From: Thermoplasmata archaeon | GTDB taxonomy: Archaea > Thermoplasmatota > Thermoplasmata > Lutacidiplasmatales > UBA184 | Length of the DNA: 48,036 nucleotides | Direction of reading: 5' to 3' | Assembly (NCBI GenBank): GCA_021826685.1 | Contig: JAKAYT010000009.1 | Location: 1-48,036 of the forward strand | Part shown: in pieces, positions 1 through 9,776 of the stretch | Numbering within the stretch: the stretch's first letter is position 1 | Layout: the number at the start of each line of letters is the position of its first letter | The notes under the pieces: generated by a model | Told to the model about the DNA's origin: nothing | The model's database searches: none | What the model saw: the letters and a program-made list of their open reading frames with translations, nothing else | Translations under genes and position numbers: made by a program

Positions 1-422
1 TTCATCTCGCCGAAGCCGGCAGGGTAGCTGATGTAACTGCGGACGATGGGGAGCATGCGGGCCACGGCGACAACCCAGTCGCCCCGCCGCTGGAACCAGC
101 GATCGACGCGCCCGACCTGCTCCGGACTGAGGCGCAGCCCCGCCGGCCTCGGTCGGGTGATCCACTCGCGCCCCCACCGGCCCACCCCGTAGGCGATGAA
201 GGACCCGACGAGCGAGCCGGCGAGGGCCGCGAAGATCGTACCGTAGAGAGAGAAGGTGCCCTCCGCGATCAGGAAGCCGCTGAACGTCAGGATCACCTCG
301 CTCGGGAGCGGGGGGATGCCGAAGCTCTCGACGGTCATCAGGGCGAAGACGCCCGTGAGTCCGATCGCGCCTAGGGTCGTCGTGATGAGCCAGACGACGC
401 TCCCGATGATGGAGATCGACAT
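1..422 (-). CDS. DedA/SNARE-associated family membrane protein (3' end outside window)
   Basis: Reverse-strand reading MSISIIGSVVWLITTTLGAIGLTGVFALMTVESFGIPPLPSEVILTFSGFLIAEGTF...RWFQRRGDWVVAVARMLPIVRSYISYPAG matches DedA family hallmarks (ESxxxPxPSEVIL, R..P..R.....AG). Confidence 0.8.
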   Translation of the reverse strand, partial: MSISIIGSVVWLITTTLGAIGLTGVFALMTVESFGIPPLPSEVILTFSGFLIAEGTFSLYGTIFAALAGSLVGSFIAYGVGRWGREWITRPRPAGLRLSPEQVGRVDRWFQRRGDWVVAVARMLPIVRSYISYPAGFGEM

Positions 423-452
423 TCCGCTCGAGGTCCCCGCTCGGTCGATCCC

Positions 453-707
453 TTACGAGGATGGAGAAGAGCTCTCCGACAGCAGGCGGAACGGAATTCC
501 AAGGTGAGGGTTCGTCCGGGCCGGGATCCCCTCGAACTCGAGGGGGACCGAGCAACCTCCGCAGCTCACCGACGGGCGTTGCTGGCCCAGAAGGATGGAC
601 AGACGGATGTCGACCTCGATGGCGGCCGGCCGGCGCGGCGCTTGCGCGACCGCCCGTCGCAGCGCGTCGAGCACGACCTCGTCCGGATCGCCGGATCCCG
701 TCGTCAT
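453..707 (-). CDS. Small conserved-looking protein with CGGC motif, function unknown
   Basis: 84 aa in-frame ATG-started tail of a longer shadow ORF: MTTGSGDPDEVVLDALRRAVAQAPRRPAAIEVDIRLSILLGQQRPSVSCGGCSVPLEFEG...; TATA-like GTTAAGAC about 28 nt upstream fits a leaderless archaeal gene. Confidence 0.5.
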   Translation of the reverse strand: MTTGSGDPDEVVLDALRRAVAQAPRRPAAIEVDIRLSILLGQQRPSVSCGGCSVPLEFEGIPARTNPHLGIPFRLLSESSSPSS

Positions 708-943
708 CGGGCCGGCCAACGAAAGCTCGGGTCTTAACTCTAATGCGGCGGACCGGCTCCCACGGGGCACCCGTAGCCCCCGAGCCGGCGGAGGTCCCTT
801 GAGGGATGGGGGCGCGTTCCCGCCGCGAAACCGGAGCTTAGAGGTCGAATCCCGGAGCACCGTCCTGAGTCCGATTGCCGAGCAAACTCGTCCCGGGGAG
901 GTCGAACGCTGCCGCGACGGGGCGGTTCCGGTCGGGGGCCCGT

Positions 944-2410
944 CTAAGGATGGCCGTGGGCGGGAGGGGTCCGCTCCCGGTGAAGCCCCCAAGCCCCAAT
1001 CCGACGCACGAACCCCAGCCGAAGGCCGAGGAAGCGCTCCACGATTCCGAGGAGCAGCGAATCCCCCTCGTCGACGCTCCGGGTGAGGACGATCATGAGG
1101 AGGTAGAACAACGCGAGCAGGAGCCCGATCGGGATGAGCGACCAACCCGGAACGTACACGAACCGCAGCGCGGTGAGGATCAGGGCGGCCGGGACCGCAG
1201 TCGCGATCAAGGGCAGCACGTAGGTGCGGCGGAACGGATGGATATGGTCGAGTCGCGCGAGCTCGGCCACGGCCAGCACGGGGTAGATCGTCGCCGCGAC
1301 GCCCCAAGCGATCGCCGAACCGTCCATGCCATAGGGAGGGACGAGGATCACGGCGAGGATCACGTCCGCCGCGACGCTGATGCTCGCGTTCACGAGCAAC
1401 AGGCGCGTCCGGGCGAGCGCGATTTGTACGGCGGCGGACGGTCCCACGATCGTCGAGAGGAACCCTCCGGTCCCGGCGATCATCAGCGGGACCGTGATCG
1501 ACGAGTAACTGGGCCCGTAGACGAGCAGGAGGGAGGGGCCCGGCAGGAAGACGAAGACGAGGAAGAGCGGGAGGCTGAAGACGGTCGTCCACTTGGTCGC
1601 CGTGGCGAAGGTCGTCTCGGCGGCCGACCGATCGCCGGTCCGAACGAGCCGGGCGGTGACGGGGAGCATGATGAACGAGAGCGCCGTGACCCCGATCGGC
1701 AGCAGGCGAACGAGCGTCAGGGAGGCGACGTACGTCCCCACTTCGGAGAAGTGCACGGCCCCGAGCACGATCGTGTCGGCGTAGCCGTTGAGGTAGCTGA
1801 ACACCGCGACGCCGAGGAGGGGCAGCGCGAAGAGGAGGGTCGGGACCGTCCGTCCGACGGCCCGAGGGCCGGGCGGCAGGTGCTTCGGAAGACCTCGCCA
1901 CGTGTAGACGAGTGCGAGCCCGAAGGCGATGCCGTAGGCCGCGGCGTAGGACCAGAGGGCAAACGAGTAGGAAATCCCTAGCGCGGGATCGACGTACGCG
2001 CCCACGATGAGGCCCACGAAGAGGATTGGTCCTAGGATGTAGACGAAGAGCGCGTACGGCCAGACCACTTCGAATCCCTGGAAGATCGCCGTGAGGAGCG
2101 TCGCCCCCTCGTAGAAGCCCCATGCCAGGCCGATGACCTGGACCCCCAGCGTGACCGCGGACGAACCGGTGGCCGCGCCGATGGTCGGCCCGGCGAAGTA
2201 GAGACCGACCGGGATCGCGACGCAGCTCAGACCGCCGTAGAGGAGCCCGGTCCGAACCAGGGCGCGTCGCTCGGGTTCATGTGTCGAATACGGCAGGTTG
2301 CGGGCGAGGGTGTTCTGCAAGCCCAAACCGCCCACCATCGCCACGACGCTGGCGATGGCGATGCTGTCGCTGAAGGCGTCCCAGTCAGTCGCGGAGAGGG
2401 TCCGGACCAA
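944..2410 (-). CDS. Polysaccharide/oligosaccharide flippase (MATE/Wzx-like), N-terminus uncertain
   Basis: About 12 hydrophobic segments; frame stays open and hydrophobic upstream of 2410 (RGTLLLFTATLVFIAASFVWRVLLVRTLSA) but without an ATG/GTG/TTG. Confidence 0.75.
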   Translation of the reverse strand: MVRTLSATDWDAFSDSIAIASVVAMVGGLGLQNTLARNLPYSTHEPERRALVRTGLLYGGLSCVAIPVGLYFAGPTIGAATGSSAVTLGVQVIGLAWGFYEGATLLTAIFQGFEVVWPYALFVYILGPILFVGLIVGAYVDPALGISYSFALWSYAAAYGIAFGLALVYTWRGLPKHLPPGPRAVGRTVPTLLFALPLLGVAVFSYLNGYADTIVLGAVHFSEVGTYVASLTLVRLLPIGVTALSFIMLPVTARLVRTGDRSAAETTFATATKWTTVFSLPLFLVFVFLPGPSLLLVYGPSYSSITVPLMIAGTGGFLSTIVGPSAAVQIALARTRLLLVNASISVAADVILAVILVPPYGMDGSAIAWGVAATIYPVLAVAELARLDHIHPFRRTYVLPLIATAVPAALILTALRFVYVPGWSLIPIGLLLALFYLLMIVLTRSVDEGDSLLLGIVERFLGLRLGFVRRIGAWGLHRERTPPAHGHP

Positions 2411-2620
2411 CAGGACCCGCCAGACGAAGCTCGCGGCGATGAATACCAGGGTCGCGGTGAAGAGGAGAAGGGTCCCTCGGGTGACGACGCTGAGCCCGTT
2501 ACGAGACGGCTCCCTCGGCTCCTCTACCGTATCGCGCCTCGGCGCAGGGAATAGGCCTCCCCCATTACACTTGCTTCGAGGATAGGGCGATCAAGGAGCG
2601 GGGCGATCCGCGAGCGCACT

Positions 2621-3520
2621 CTAGGCGAACTCGTCCAGGAGCTTCTCGCGCCCGACGAGGCCCGCGTTCTGGTGCGCGAGGGGACCCGCGCTGAGGACCT
2701 CCTCGAGGTCTTCGTACGTCGGGTGATCAACCTTGTAGAAGAGGCCGATCGGGATCTTTTCGCCCCACTCGATCGCGCGCTGGAAGGCGAGGCCGATGTT
2801 GGTCGGGTCGTGCCCCGAGGTCTCAAGCTTGTAGACACGCTGCCGGAAGAAATCGAACGTGTTCAGCTTGTTGTACGTGACGCAAGGGCTGAAGACATCG
2901 ACGAAGGAGAACCCCCGGTGCTGGATCCCGTTCGCGATGAGGTCGGCCAAATGCTTGACGTCTCCGCTGAACCCGCGGGCGACGTAGGTCGCGCCCGAGG
3001 CGAGGGCCAGCGCGATCGGGTCCACCGGTCGCTCGATGACCCCGTTCGGCGTGGACTTCGTCTTCTGCCCCATCATGGACGTTGGGCTCGCCTGACCGGT
3101 GGTGAGGCCGTAGATTTGGTTGTCCATGGTCACGTACGTCAGATCGACGTTGCGACGCATCGTATGGACGAAGTGGCCCGCACCGATGCCGAACCCGTCC
3201 CCGTCCCCACCGGTCGCGATAACGGTCAGGCCATGATTGGCCCAGCGGATCCCCTCGGCGACGGGAAGCGCGCGCCCGTGGATCGCGTGAAAGCCATAAC
3301 TCGAGAGGAAGTGGGGGAGGTTCGACGAACAGCCGATCCCCGAGACCACGGCGACGTTGTGACTCGGGACCTGCAAGCGTTTGAGCGCCATCTCGACCGC
3401 GGCCAAGACCGAGAAGTCCCCGCAGCCCGGGCACCAGGTGGGCTTCGTGTCGGACTTGCCGATGACCGGGAGCGCGGGCCCGGTCGAGGCTCGGGGGATG
3501 CTCGCGCTACTGTCCGCCAT
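2621..3520 (-). CDS. korB: 2-oxoacid:ferredoxin oxidoreductase, beta subunit (TPP-binding)
   Basis: PTWCPGCGDFSVLAAVE, GIGCSSNLPHF, GDGDGFGIGAGHF, DNQIYGLTTGQASPT motifs. Confidence 0.93.
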   Translation of the reverse strand: MADSSASIPRASTGPALPVIGKSDTKPTWCPGCGDFSVLAAVEMALKRLQVPSHNVAVVSGIGCSSNLPHFLSSYGFHAIHGRALPVAEGIRWANHGLTVIATGGDGDGFGIGAGHFVHTMRRNVDLTYVTMDNQIYGLTTGQASPTSMMGQKTKSTPNGVIERPVDPIALALASGATYVARGFSGDVKHLADLIANGIQHRGFSFVDVFSPCVTYNKLNTFDFFRQRVYKLETSGHDPTNIGLAFQRAIEWGEKIPIGLFYKVDHPTYEDLEEVLSAGPLAHQNAGLVGREKLLDEFA

Positions 3521-5264
3521 GCCCGGTCAGCTCCCGTACCTTCGCCACGATCTCGTGAGGATAGAAAGGTTCGCCATCGTACTTGAGCAGTCGGTGCGGG
3601 AGGAGGATGCCGGTCTCTTGCCGGATGAGCTGCCCCAGTTGCCCCGAGTAGTTGGCTTCGACGAGGAGAGAGGTCCGGGCGCTCTCCAGCGTCGTGCTCA
3701 CGATGTCGGCCCGCAGCGGATAGACGGTCCGCACGAAGAGGAGGTTAGTGGAAATCCCCTGGGCTTCGAGGACCGGCATCGCATCGCGGATCGCTCCGAC
3801 GGTGGAGCCCCACGCGACGAACGTCACGTCGGCGTCGGGTCGCCCCTCCACGACCGGTGGGGGAGCCGCCCGGCGCAGTCCATCGAGCTTGCGCATCCGC
3901 TTCTCCATCATCTTCGCTCGCTCGGCGACCCACATCGGGACGCCCGCCCGCACGTCGCTGATGAGGTGTCCCTTCTGGTCGTGCTCGTCCGACCCGGCGA
4001 CGTACTGGAGGCCGGGTTGCCCGGGGATCGATCGGGGAGAGACCCCCGTGGGAGTGTACGCGTATCGTAGGTACTCGCCGGTGCCCGGTGCGGTGGCGGT
4101 GGCGATCCGGGCGATCGGCACGTTCAGGTTGATCTCATCCCGGTCGACCGTCGCATAGTTCTCGCTCAGGTGGAGGTCACTCGCAAGGAGGACGGGGGTC
4201 TGCCACTCCTCGGCGAGGCGGAACGCATCGATCGTCGATTGGTAGGCCTCCTTCGGGTGGGAGGGAGCGAGGATCGCGCGAGGGAATTCGCCCTGACCGG
4301 CGCCGATCATGAGGTGGAGATCCCCCTGCTCGGTCTTCGTCGGGAGCCCGGTCGAGGGCCCGGCGCGCTGCGACTCCACGACCACTACCGGCGTCTCGGT
4401 CATCCCGGCCATTCCGAGCGCTTCGACCATGAGAGAGAACCCCCCGCCGCTCGTCGCCGTCATCGCGCGAACTCCGCCGAAGCTGGCCCCCACCGCCATG
4501 TTGATCGCCGCGAGCTCGTCCTCGGCCTGCTTGACGACGATGCCGAGGTCGCGCGAGTGCGCGGCCATCCAATGCATGATGCCCGAGGCGGGAGTCATCG
4601 GGTACTGGGCCAGGAATTTCACCCCGCCGGCCGCCGCCCCGAGCGCGATCGCTTGGTTGCCCGTCAACAGGAGCTTCCCTTCTCCCTTGGGGGCAACGGC
4701 ATGGTCGTTGGCGCCGGAATGTTGCTTCGCGAACTCGTAACCGTCGGCGCTGGCCCCGAGGTTCCACGTGACGACGTCCCCCGTCTTCTTCCCGAAGGAG
4801 TCGGCGAGCGCCCCGTGAAGCACCGGGAGCGGGATGCCGGCCAGGTAGGCCATCGCCCCCAGCCCGGAGGCGTTCTGGAGAATGGCCTGACTCGTGTACT
4901 TGCGTGCGATGGCCAGGGTCGGGACCGGGAGCAGGCGCGCGCCCGTGGGAACGTCGCCGGGAGCGATCGCGAACTTCTCCGGATCGTAGACGATCGTCGC
5001 ACCGGGGCGAAGATCCGCACGGTGGATGTCGAACGTCTCGCGGTTGAGGCAGTAGAGGATGTCCGCCCCGTCCCCTTGCGAAAACGGCCGGATCTCGCTC
5101 GCTCGAGCCTGGAACCAGACGTGCCCGCCGCGGATGACCGATTGGTAGGCGTTGAGGCCGAAGACGTGCAGCCCCATCCGGGCGAAGCACCGGGCGACGG
5201 TCTCACCCAGCGAGGCAATACCATCACCGGCCTCGCCACCGGTACGTACTAGGAGATCGGACAC
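3507..5264 (-). CDS. korA: 2-oxoacid:ferredoxin oxidoreductase, fused gamma-alpha subunit
   Basis: N-terminal gamma domain (TGGEAGDGIASLGE) followed by alpha domain (GNQAIALGAAAGGVKFLAQYPMTPASGI); overlaps korB by 14 nt. Confidence 0.92.
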   Translation of the reverse strand: MSDLLVRTGGEAGDGIASLGETVARCFARMGLHVFGLNAYQSVIRGGHVWFQARASEIRPFSQGDGADILYCLNRETFDIHRADLRPGATIVYDPEKFAIAPGDVPTGARLLPVPTLAIARKYTSQAILQNASGLGAMAYLAGIPLPVLHGALADSFGKKTGDVVTWNLGASADGYEFAKQHSGANDHAVAPKGEGKLLLTGNQAIALGAAAGGVKFLAQYPMTPASGIMHWMAAHSRDLGIVVKQAEDELAAINMAVGASFGGVRAMTATSGGGFSLMVEALGMAGMTETPVVVVESQRAGPSTGLPTKTEQGDLHLMIGAGQGEFPRAILAPSHPKEAYQSTIDAFRLAEEWQTPVLLASDLHLSENYATVDRDEINLNVPIARIATATAPGTGEYLRYAYTPTGVSPRSIPGQPGLQYVAGSDEHDQKGHLISDVRAGVPMWVAERAKMMEKRMRKLDGLRRAAPPPVVEGRPDADVTFVAWGSTVGAIRDAMPVLEAQGISTNLLFVRTVYPLRADIVSTTLESARTSLLVEANYSGQLGQLIRQETGILLPHRLLKYDGEPFYPHEIVAKVRELTGHGGQ

Positions 5265-5347
5265 CGATGGCTTCAGTTCCCTCAGCGTACTTATCGCTGA
5301 GGGAGACGGGTAGCGAGGGGTTTTGCGGCGACGCGGGTAGTCCGGAC

Positions 5348-5605
5348 GTGGCTGGCACGACCCGGGTCCTCCTGTTCGCCTCCGCCCGTGAGGCCGTGGG
5401 CGCCCCTCAGATCGACTGGCCGGTCCCCGACGAAGGTCTCTCCGTACCGGAGCTCGTGGCCGCCCTGGTCCGCCGTTACCCGCGCCTGGGGCCGATCGCC
5501 CCGCACTCGCGCCTTTTGATCAACGCAGAGTACGTCCGCGGAGCCCGAGCCGCGGTCCGGCCGGGCGACGAATTCGCGATCCACCCTCCGTACAGCGGGG
5601 GCTAG
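5348..5605 (+). CDS. moaD: Molybdopterin synthase sulfur-carrier subunit MoaD-like (ThiS family)
   Basis: VLLFASAREAVG ... PGDEFAIHPPYSGG with terminal GG; directly followed by a moaE-like ORF. Confidence 0.88.
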   Translation: MAGTTRVLLFASAREAVGAPQIDWPVPDEGLSVPELVAALVRRYPRLGPIAPHSRLLINAEYVRGARAAVRPGDEFAIHPPYSGG

Positions 5606-5607
5606 GC

Positions 5608-6093
5608 GTGTCCGTCCGGCTGTCGCGCAAACCGCTCCACGGCGAAGCCGCGCTGCGCGAGCTCTTAGGCGGCGGGCTCGGCGGGGTCGTCGTCTTCCAG
5701 GGAGTGGTCCGACCGGACCGGATCGGGTCCGAGACGGTCCGCGGGCTCCTTTACGAGAGCCACGTCGCGCCCGCGCTGCGGGCCCTCGACGCGCTGGGGC
5801 GTTCCGTGGCGCGCCGTCACGGGGCCGATCGTTGGCTCATCTGGCATCGGGTCGGCCCGGTGAGGACGGGCCAGGTCGCCGTGATCATCGGTGCGGCCGC
5901 GGCGCACCGACGTGCCGCGTTCGAGACCGTGAGCGAGTTGATCGACCGGGTGAAGGAGGAGGTGCCGCTGTGGAAGACGGCGTTAACACGACGCGCGCGT
6001 CGACCGCAACGACGCCGGAGCCGGCGGGGCGCACGATCAGCGGGTTCAGGTCGAGTTCGGCAATCTCGGGCAGCTCGACGGCGAGCTGACTGA
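5608..6093 (+). CDS. moaE: Molybdopterin synthase catalytic subunit MoaE-like with non-homologous basic C-terminal tail
   Basis: GGVVVFQGVVR, LLYESHVAPA, HRVGPVRTGQVAVIIGAAAAHRRAAFE, IDRVKEEVPLWK; GTG start 2 nt after moaD stop. The tail runs antisense into the neighbouring CDS. Confidence 0.85.
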   Translation: MSVRLSRKPLHGEAALRELLGGGLGGVVVFQGVVRPDRIGSETVRGLLYESHVAPALRALDALGRSVARRHGADRWLIWHRVGPVRTGQVAVIIGAAAAHRRAAFETVSELIDRVKEEVPLWKTALTRRARRPQRRRSRRGARSAGSGRVRQSRAARRRAD

Positions 6094-8101
6094 CGCGCTC
6101 GATCGCCTCGTAGATCGCCGGCAGGTCACCCGGCGGGGCTCCCCGCATTCCCTGGAGGACCGGGAGCCCGCGTAGGCTCTTCACCATCGTCTCGGCGGAG
6201 AGCGACACTAGCGGAGCGAGCCGGAACGTCACATCCTGCAGTGCCTCGACGTAGATTCCCCCGAGCGCGAACGCGATGATCGGACCGAACGTCGGGTCTC
6301 GCTGGAGCCCGATGAGAACCTCGGGCCCCTTCGGGACCTCCGACTCCACCTCGAAACCGTCGATCCGAGCCTTCGGAGCCTTTGCCTTCAGGGCGGTCCG
6401 CATGTCCGCCCAGGCGGACCTCAGCTCATCCGCGCCGTTGATCCCGAGCCGCACGCCTCCGACGTCGGTCTTGTGCAGGATGTCGGGGCTCGCGACCTTG
6501 AGCACGACCGGGTAGCCGATCCGCCCGGCGAGGGAGAGGACGTCGTCGAGGCTCTTCGCTTGGCCGTGCGCGGGAAATCGGATCCCGTACGCCTCGAGCA
6601 GCTCCCGTGCGAGGTACTCGGGAAGGACGGACCGTCCCTGTGCGCGCGCACGGCGGAGCGTGGCGCTCGCCTGCCTTCGATCCACGGCGAAATGACGGAC
6701 CCGCGTCTTGGGTCGGCCGCGCCATCGGCGATACTCGACCATCGCGGCCAATCCCCCGACCGCCTCTTCGGGGAACGTGAACGTAGGGATACCGGCCTGC
6801 TCCAACTGACCGACCGCGCTCGAAATATCGGTCAGGCCGAACAGACACGCGATCACGGGCTTCTTCGAGCCCTCGCGACCATCGAGGATCGCTCGGACCA
6901 GCCGGTCGGAGCTCATGGTGCCGACGGGCGTGGAGATGAGGAGGGCGGCGTCGTATTCCGGCGACTCGAGCAGCCACTTCAGCGATCGCTCGTAGCGAGA
7001 GGGGTCCACGTCCGCAGTCATGTCGACCGGGTTCGCGACGCTGGCCGCCGACGGGAGGATCCGACGCAATCGCCCGGCCAGCCCGGCGGACGGCATCGGC
7101 AGGTCGATCGACTTCCGCGCGCACGCGTCGGCCGCGAGGATTCCGGGTCCGCCCGAATTCGTCAGGATGGCGAGCCGGGTCCCGCGCATGGTCGAGCCGG
7201 ACCCCAGGACCTTCGCCATCTGGAACAGCTCGCCGATCGACTCGGCCCGGATGACGCCCGACTGCTCGAAGACCGCGTCGAAGAGATGATCGCGCGAGGA
7301 CTGGGCGAGCGAGCCGGTGTGGCTCCGCACCGCGCGCTCGCCGACCGGGGATCGGCCGCTCTTGATCACGAGGACCGGTTTGCTCTTGGTGACCTCGCGC
7401 GCGGCCTCGAGGAACCGACGACCGCTCGCCAGGCTCTCGACGTACAGTAGGATGACCCGAGTGGTAGGATCCTCCGCCAGTGACGAGATCAGGTCGTTCT
7501 CGTCGACCCCGGCGCGGTTGCCCATCGAGACGAACCGGGAGAACCCGATTCCCTCCTCGATCCCGTAGCGGAGGATTCCTGCGCAAAGCGCGCCGGACTG
7601 GCTGATGAACGCAATGTTCCCTCGGGGCGGAAGGTCCGCGGAGAACGTCGCGTTCAACCCGATCGCGGGGTCCGTGTTGATCACGCCGAAACAGTTCGGT
7701 CCGACGATCGACATGGAATACCGTCGGGCCGCTGCGATCACGCGATCCTCGAGGGCCGCACCCGCAGGGCCTATCTCCCGGAACCCGGCCGAGATGATCA
7801 CGACGCCCTTCGCGCCCTTGCGCCCGAGATCGTCGACGACCCTCTCGACCCCGGCGGCCGGGACGATTACCACTCCGAGGTCCGGGGCCTCGGGTAGCTC
7901 GTCGACGGTGGAAAAGCACCGGACCCCCGAAACGCTGGTCCAAGACGGGTTGACCGGGTAGACCACACCGCGGTACCTCGAAGTAAGCAAGTTCTGGAAG
8001 AGGGAGTGGCCCACCGAACCTTCTCGGTTCGACGCGCCCAGCACCGCGATCGACCGGGGTCGGAAGATCTCGTCGAGCTGGGTAGACCTTCCTACGACCA
8101 T
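5885..8101 (-). CDS. acd: Acetate/acyl-CoA ligase (ADP-forming), fused alpha-beta
   Basis: CoA-binding domain (GASNREGSVGHSLFQNL), SQSGALCAGIL, NSGGPGILAAD, ATP-grasp domain (LKVASPDILHKTDVGGVRLG, ELDLNPLIVRP). Confidence 0.92.
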   Translation of the reverse strand: MVVGRSTQLDEIFRPRSIAVLGASNREGSVGHSLFQNLLTSRYRGVVYPVNPSWTSVSGVRCFSTVDELPEAPDLGVVIVPAAGVERVVDDLGRKGAKGVVIISAGFREIGPAGAALEDRVIAAARRYSMSIVGPNCFGVINTDPAIGLNATFSADLPPRGNIAFISQSGALCAGILRYGIEEGIGFSRFVSMGNRAGVDENDLISSLAEDPTTRVILLYVESLASGRRFLEAAREVTKSKPVLVIKSGRSPVGERAVRSHTGSLAQSSRDHLFDAVFEQSGVIRAESIGELFQMAKVLGSGSTMRGTRLAILTNSGGPGILAADACARKSIDLPMPSAGLAGRLRRILPSAASVANPVDMTADVDPSRYERSLKWLLESPEYDAALLISTPVGTMSSDRLVRAILDGREGSKKPVIACLFGLTDISSAVGQLEQAGIPTFTFPEEAVGGLAAMVEYRRWRGRPKTRVRHFAVDRRQASATLRRARAQGRSVLPEYLARELLEAYGIRFPAHGQAKSLDDVLSLAGRIGYPVVLKVASPDILHKTDVGGVRLGINGADELRSAWADMRTALKAKAPKARIDGFEVESEVPKGPEVLIGLQRDPTFGPIIAFALGGIYVEALQDVTFRLAPLVSLSAETMVKSLRGLPVLQGMRGAPPGDLPAIYEAIERVSQLAVELPEIAELDLNPLIVRPAGSGVVAVDARVVLTPSSTAAPPPSPGRSTRSRSRTRHVGAPRPHR

Positions 8102-8133
8102 CCCGCGCGCCTCGGGTCCTCGCGACCGCCCCC

Positions 8134-8144
8134 TGTTATATATC
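8134..8144 (+). promoter_or_regulatory. TATA box of Mrp/ApbC-like gene
   Basis: gttatatatcg centred about 30 nt before ATG at 8169, consistent with leaderless transcription. Confidence 0.6.
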
Positions 8145-8168
8145 GCCCGCCTCGTTCGAAATCCACTG

Positions 8169-9020
8169 ATGACGCCGGCGGCTCCTCCGACTCCGACGCC
8201 CGGTCCGGCGCCTCCGGCTCGAGGGCGCCCGGGACTTCAACGGATGGACAAGGGCCGGATCCAACGGATCGTCGCGGTTGGGAGCGGCAAGGGCGGAGTC
8301 GGTAAGTCGAGCGCGACCGCCCTGCTCGCTGCCGAGCTCCAGCGCCGTGGGCTAAAGGTCGGTGTGCTGGACGCCGATATCACGGGACCGTCGATTCCCA
8401 AGCTCTTCGGCCGGGCCGGACCGCTCGCCGACCGAGGGGAAGGCATCGAACCCGCTCACACCGAGACCGGGATGCCGGTGGTTTCCTCGCAGTTCTTGGT
8501 CGAGGACGAGCAAACGCCCGTCATCTGGCGGGGACCGCTGGTCACCCGACTCATCCAACAGTTCTTCGGGGGGGTGAATTGGGGCCCGCTCGACTATCTG
8601 CTCATCGACATGCCGCCGGGAACGAGCGACGTGCCACTCACGGTGTTCCAGACGATCCCGATCGACGGGATGGTCTTCGTCTCGACGCCCCAGGAACTCG
8701 CGCAACTCATCGTGAAGAAAGCGATGAACATGGCTCGCGATCTCCACGTCCCGCTCCTAGGTCTGGTGGAGAACATGACCACGGTCCGCTGCCCCCACTG
8801 CGACCAGGAGTTCGAGCCATTCGGCCCCAGCCGTATCGACGGGATCGCCAAGGAGTACGGGATCCCGGTGCTCGCCAAGCTCCCGCTCGATCCCCGAGTG
8901 AGCGAGCTGTCGGACGCCGGACAGTTGGAGAGCTACCGTTCTCCCGACCTCGCCCGGTTCGCCGAGGCGCTCGTCGCGTCCGTGGACGAGGTACTGAGGG
9001 CCCGTTCCGCGACGCTGTGA
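8169..9020 (+). CDS. Mrp/NBP35 (ApbC) family Fe-S carrier P-loop ATPase
   Basis: VGSGKGGVGKSSATALLAAEL, DADITGPSIPKLFG, LLIDMPPGTSDVPLT; C-terminal CPHC. Confidence 0.92.
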   Translation: MTPAAPPTPTPGPAPPARGRPGLQRMDKGRIQRIVAVGSGKGGVGKSSATALLAAELQRRGLKVGVLDADITGPSIPKLFGRAGPLADRGEGIEPAHTETGMPVVSSQFLVEDEQTPVIWRGPLVTRLIQQFFGGVNWGPLDYLLIDMPPGTSDVPLTVFQTIPIDGMVFVSTPQELAQLIVKKAMNMARDLHVPLLGLVENMTTVRCPHCDQEFEPFGPSRIDGIAKEYGIPVLAKLPLDPRVSELSDAGQLESYRSPDLARFAEALVASVDEVLRARSATL

Positions 9021-9027
9021 GCTCCGC

Positions 9028-9750
9028 TCAGACTCCGGGCACGAGATGCCGGCGGGCTCGGATCGGTATGCGTGCGAGGAACACTCCCACGACGATCGCC
9101 CACAGGAGCACCGGGTAGACCACGAGGCGTTCGAAGAGCCCGGGGTAGGTCGCGGACCCCACCGTCGTGAAGAGGAAGAGCGCGAGGGAGACGAGGATGA
9201 TCACGCCCAGGGCGATCGAGAACCAGCGCATCGCCGTTCCCCAGTGGTTCTGGTCGTTCATCGAGGAGCCCAACGCGAGCAACGCGATGCCGCCCGGTAG
9301 GAAGACGAGGAGCGAAGCGATGCTGTGGATCGTGCCGTTCACGTTCTCGGGGAAGAGTCCGACGAAGATGGCCCCCACGCTCGCCAGCAAGAGGAGCGAC
9401 AGGCCGGTGACCCTGAGGCCGCCGCGGGGGAACGCGCTCCAGGCGAGGAGGATTCCCCCAAACGCGAGCAGACCGAGTAGGATAATCGAGATGTTGAAGA
9501 CGAGGTACTCGGGACTCTTCACCGTGTTCCCGAGATCGCTGATGTAGTTCGTCGCCAGCGAGTAGTTCGGAAAGTACAGCTGGACGAGGATGTTCGCGAT
9601 GACGAATTGGACCGCCCCGACGAAGATGAACCACGCACCGTACCGAACGGACCGGTGGACCAGCGGAGGCGGGGCCGTCATCCCACCTTCATCGGCGGCA
9701 AGGGGTTCATAATGGTAGACATCGAGCGGAAACGGGCGGGTGACCGTCAT
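9028..9750 (-). CDS. DUF998-like multi-spanning membrane protein
   Basis: About 6 TM helices, NYISDLGN and GLFPENVNGTIHSIASLLVFLPGGIALL typical of DUF998. Confidence 0.75.
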   Translation of the reverse strand: MTVTRPFPLDVYHYEPLAADEGGMTAPPPLVHRSVRYGAWFIFVGAVQFVIANILVQLYFPNYSLATNYISDLGNTVKSPEYLVFNISIILLGLLAFGGILLAWSAFPRGGLRVTGLSLLLLASVGAIFVGLFPENVNGTIHSIASLLVFLPGGIALLALGSSMNDQNHWGTAMRWFSIALGVIILVSLALFLFTTVGSATYPGLFERLVVYPVLLWAIVVGVFLARIPIRARRHLVPGV

Positions 9751-9776
9751 ATACGCCGGCCCTGTCGAGGCCGCCG

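Noticed and set aside
453-2123. 556-aa minus-strand ORF
   Set aside because: Mostly the out-of-frame shadow of the flippase, Arg/Pro-rich and low complexity; only its last 84 codons (453-707) look real.
3381-4070. Large plus-strand ORFs opposite korA/korB
   Set aside because: Antisense shadow ORFs typical of high-GC codon bias; protein reading has no recognisable motif while the minus strand encodes the KorAB enzyme.
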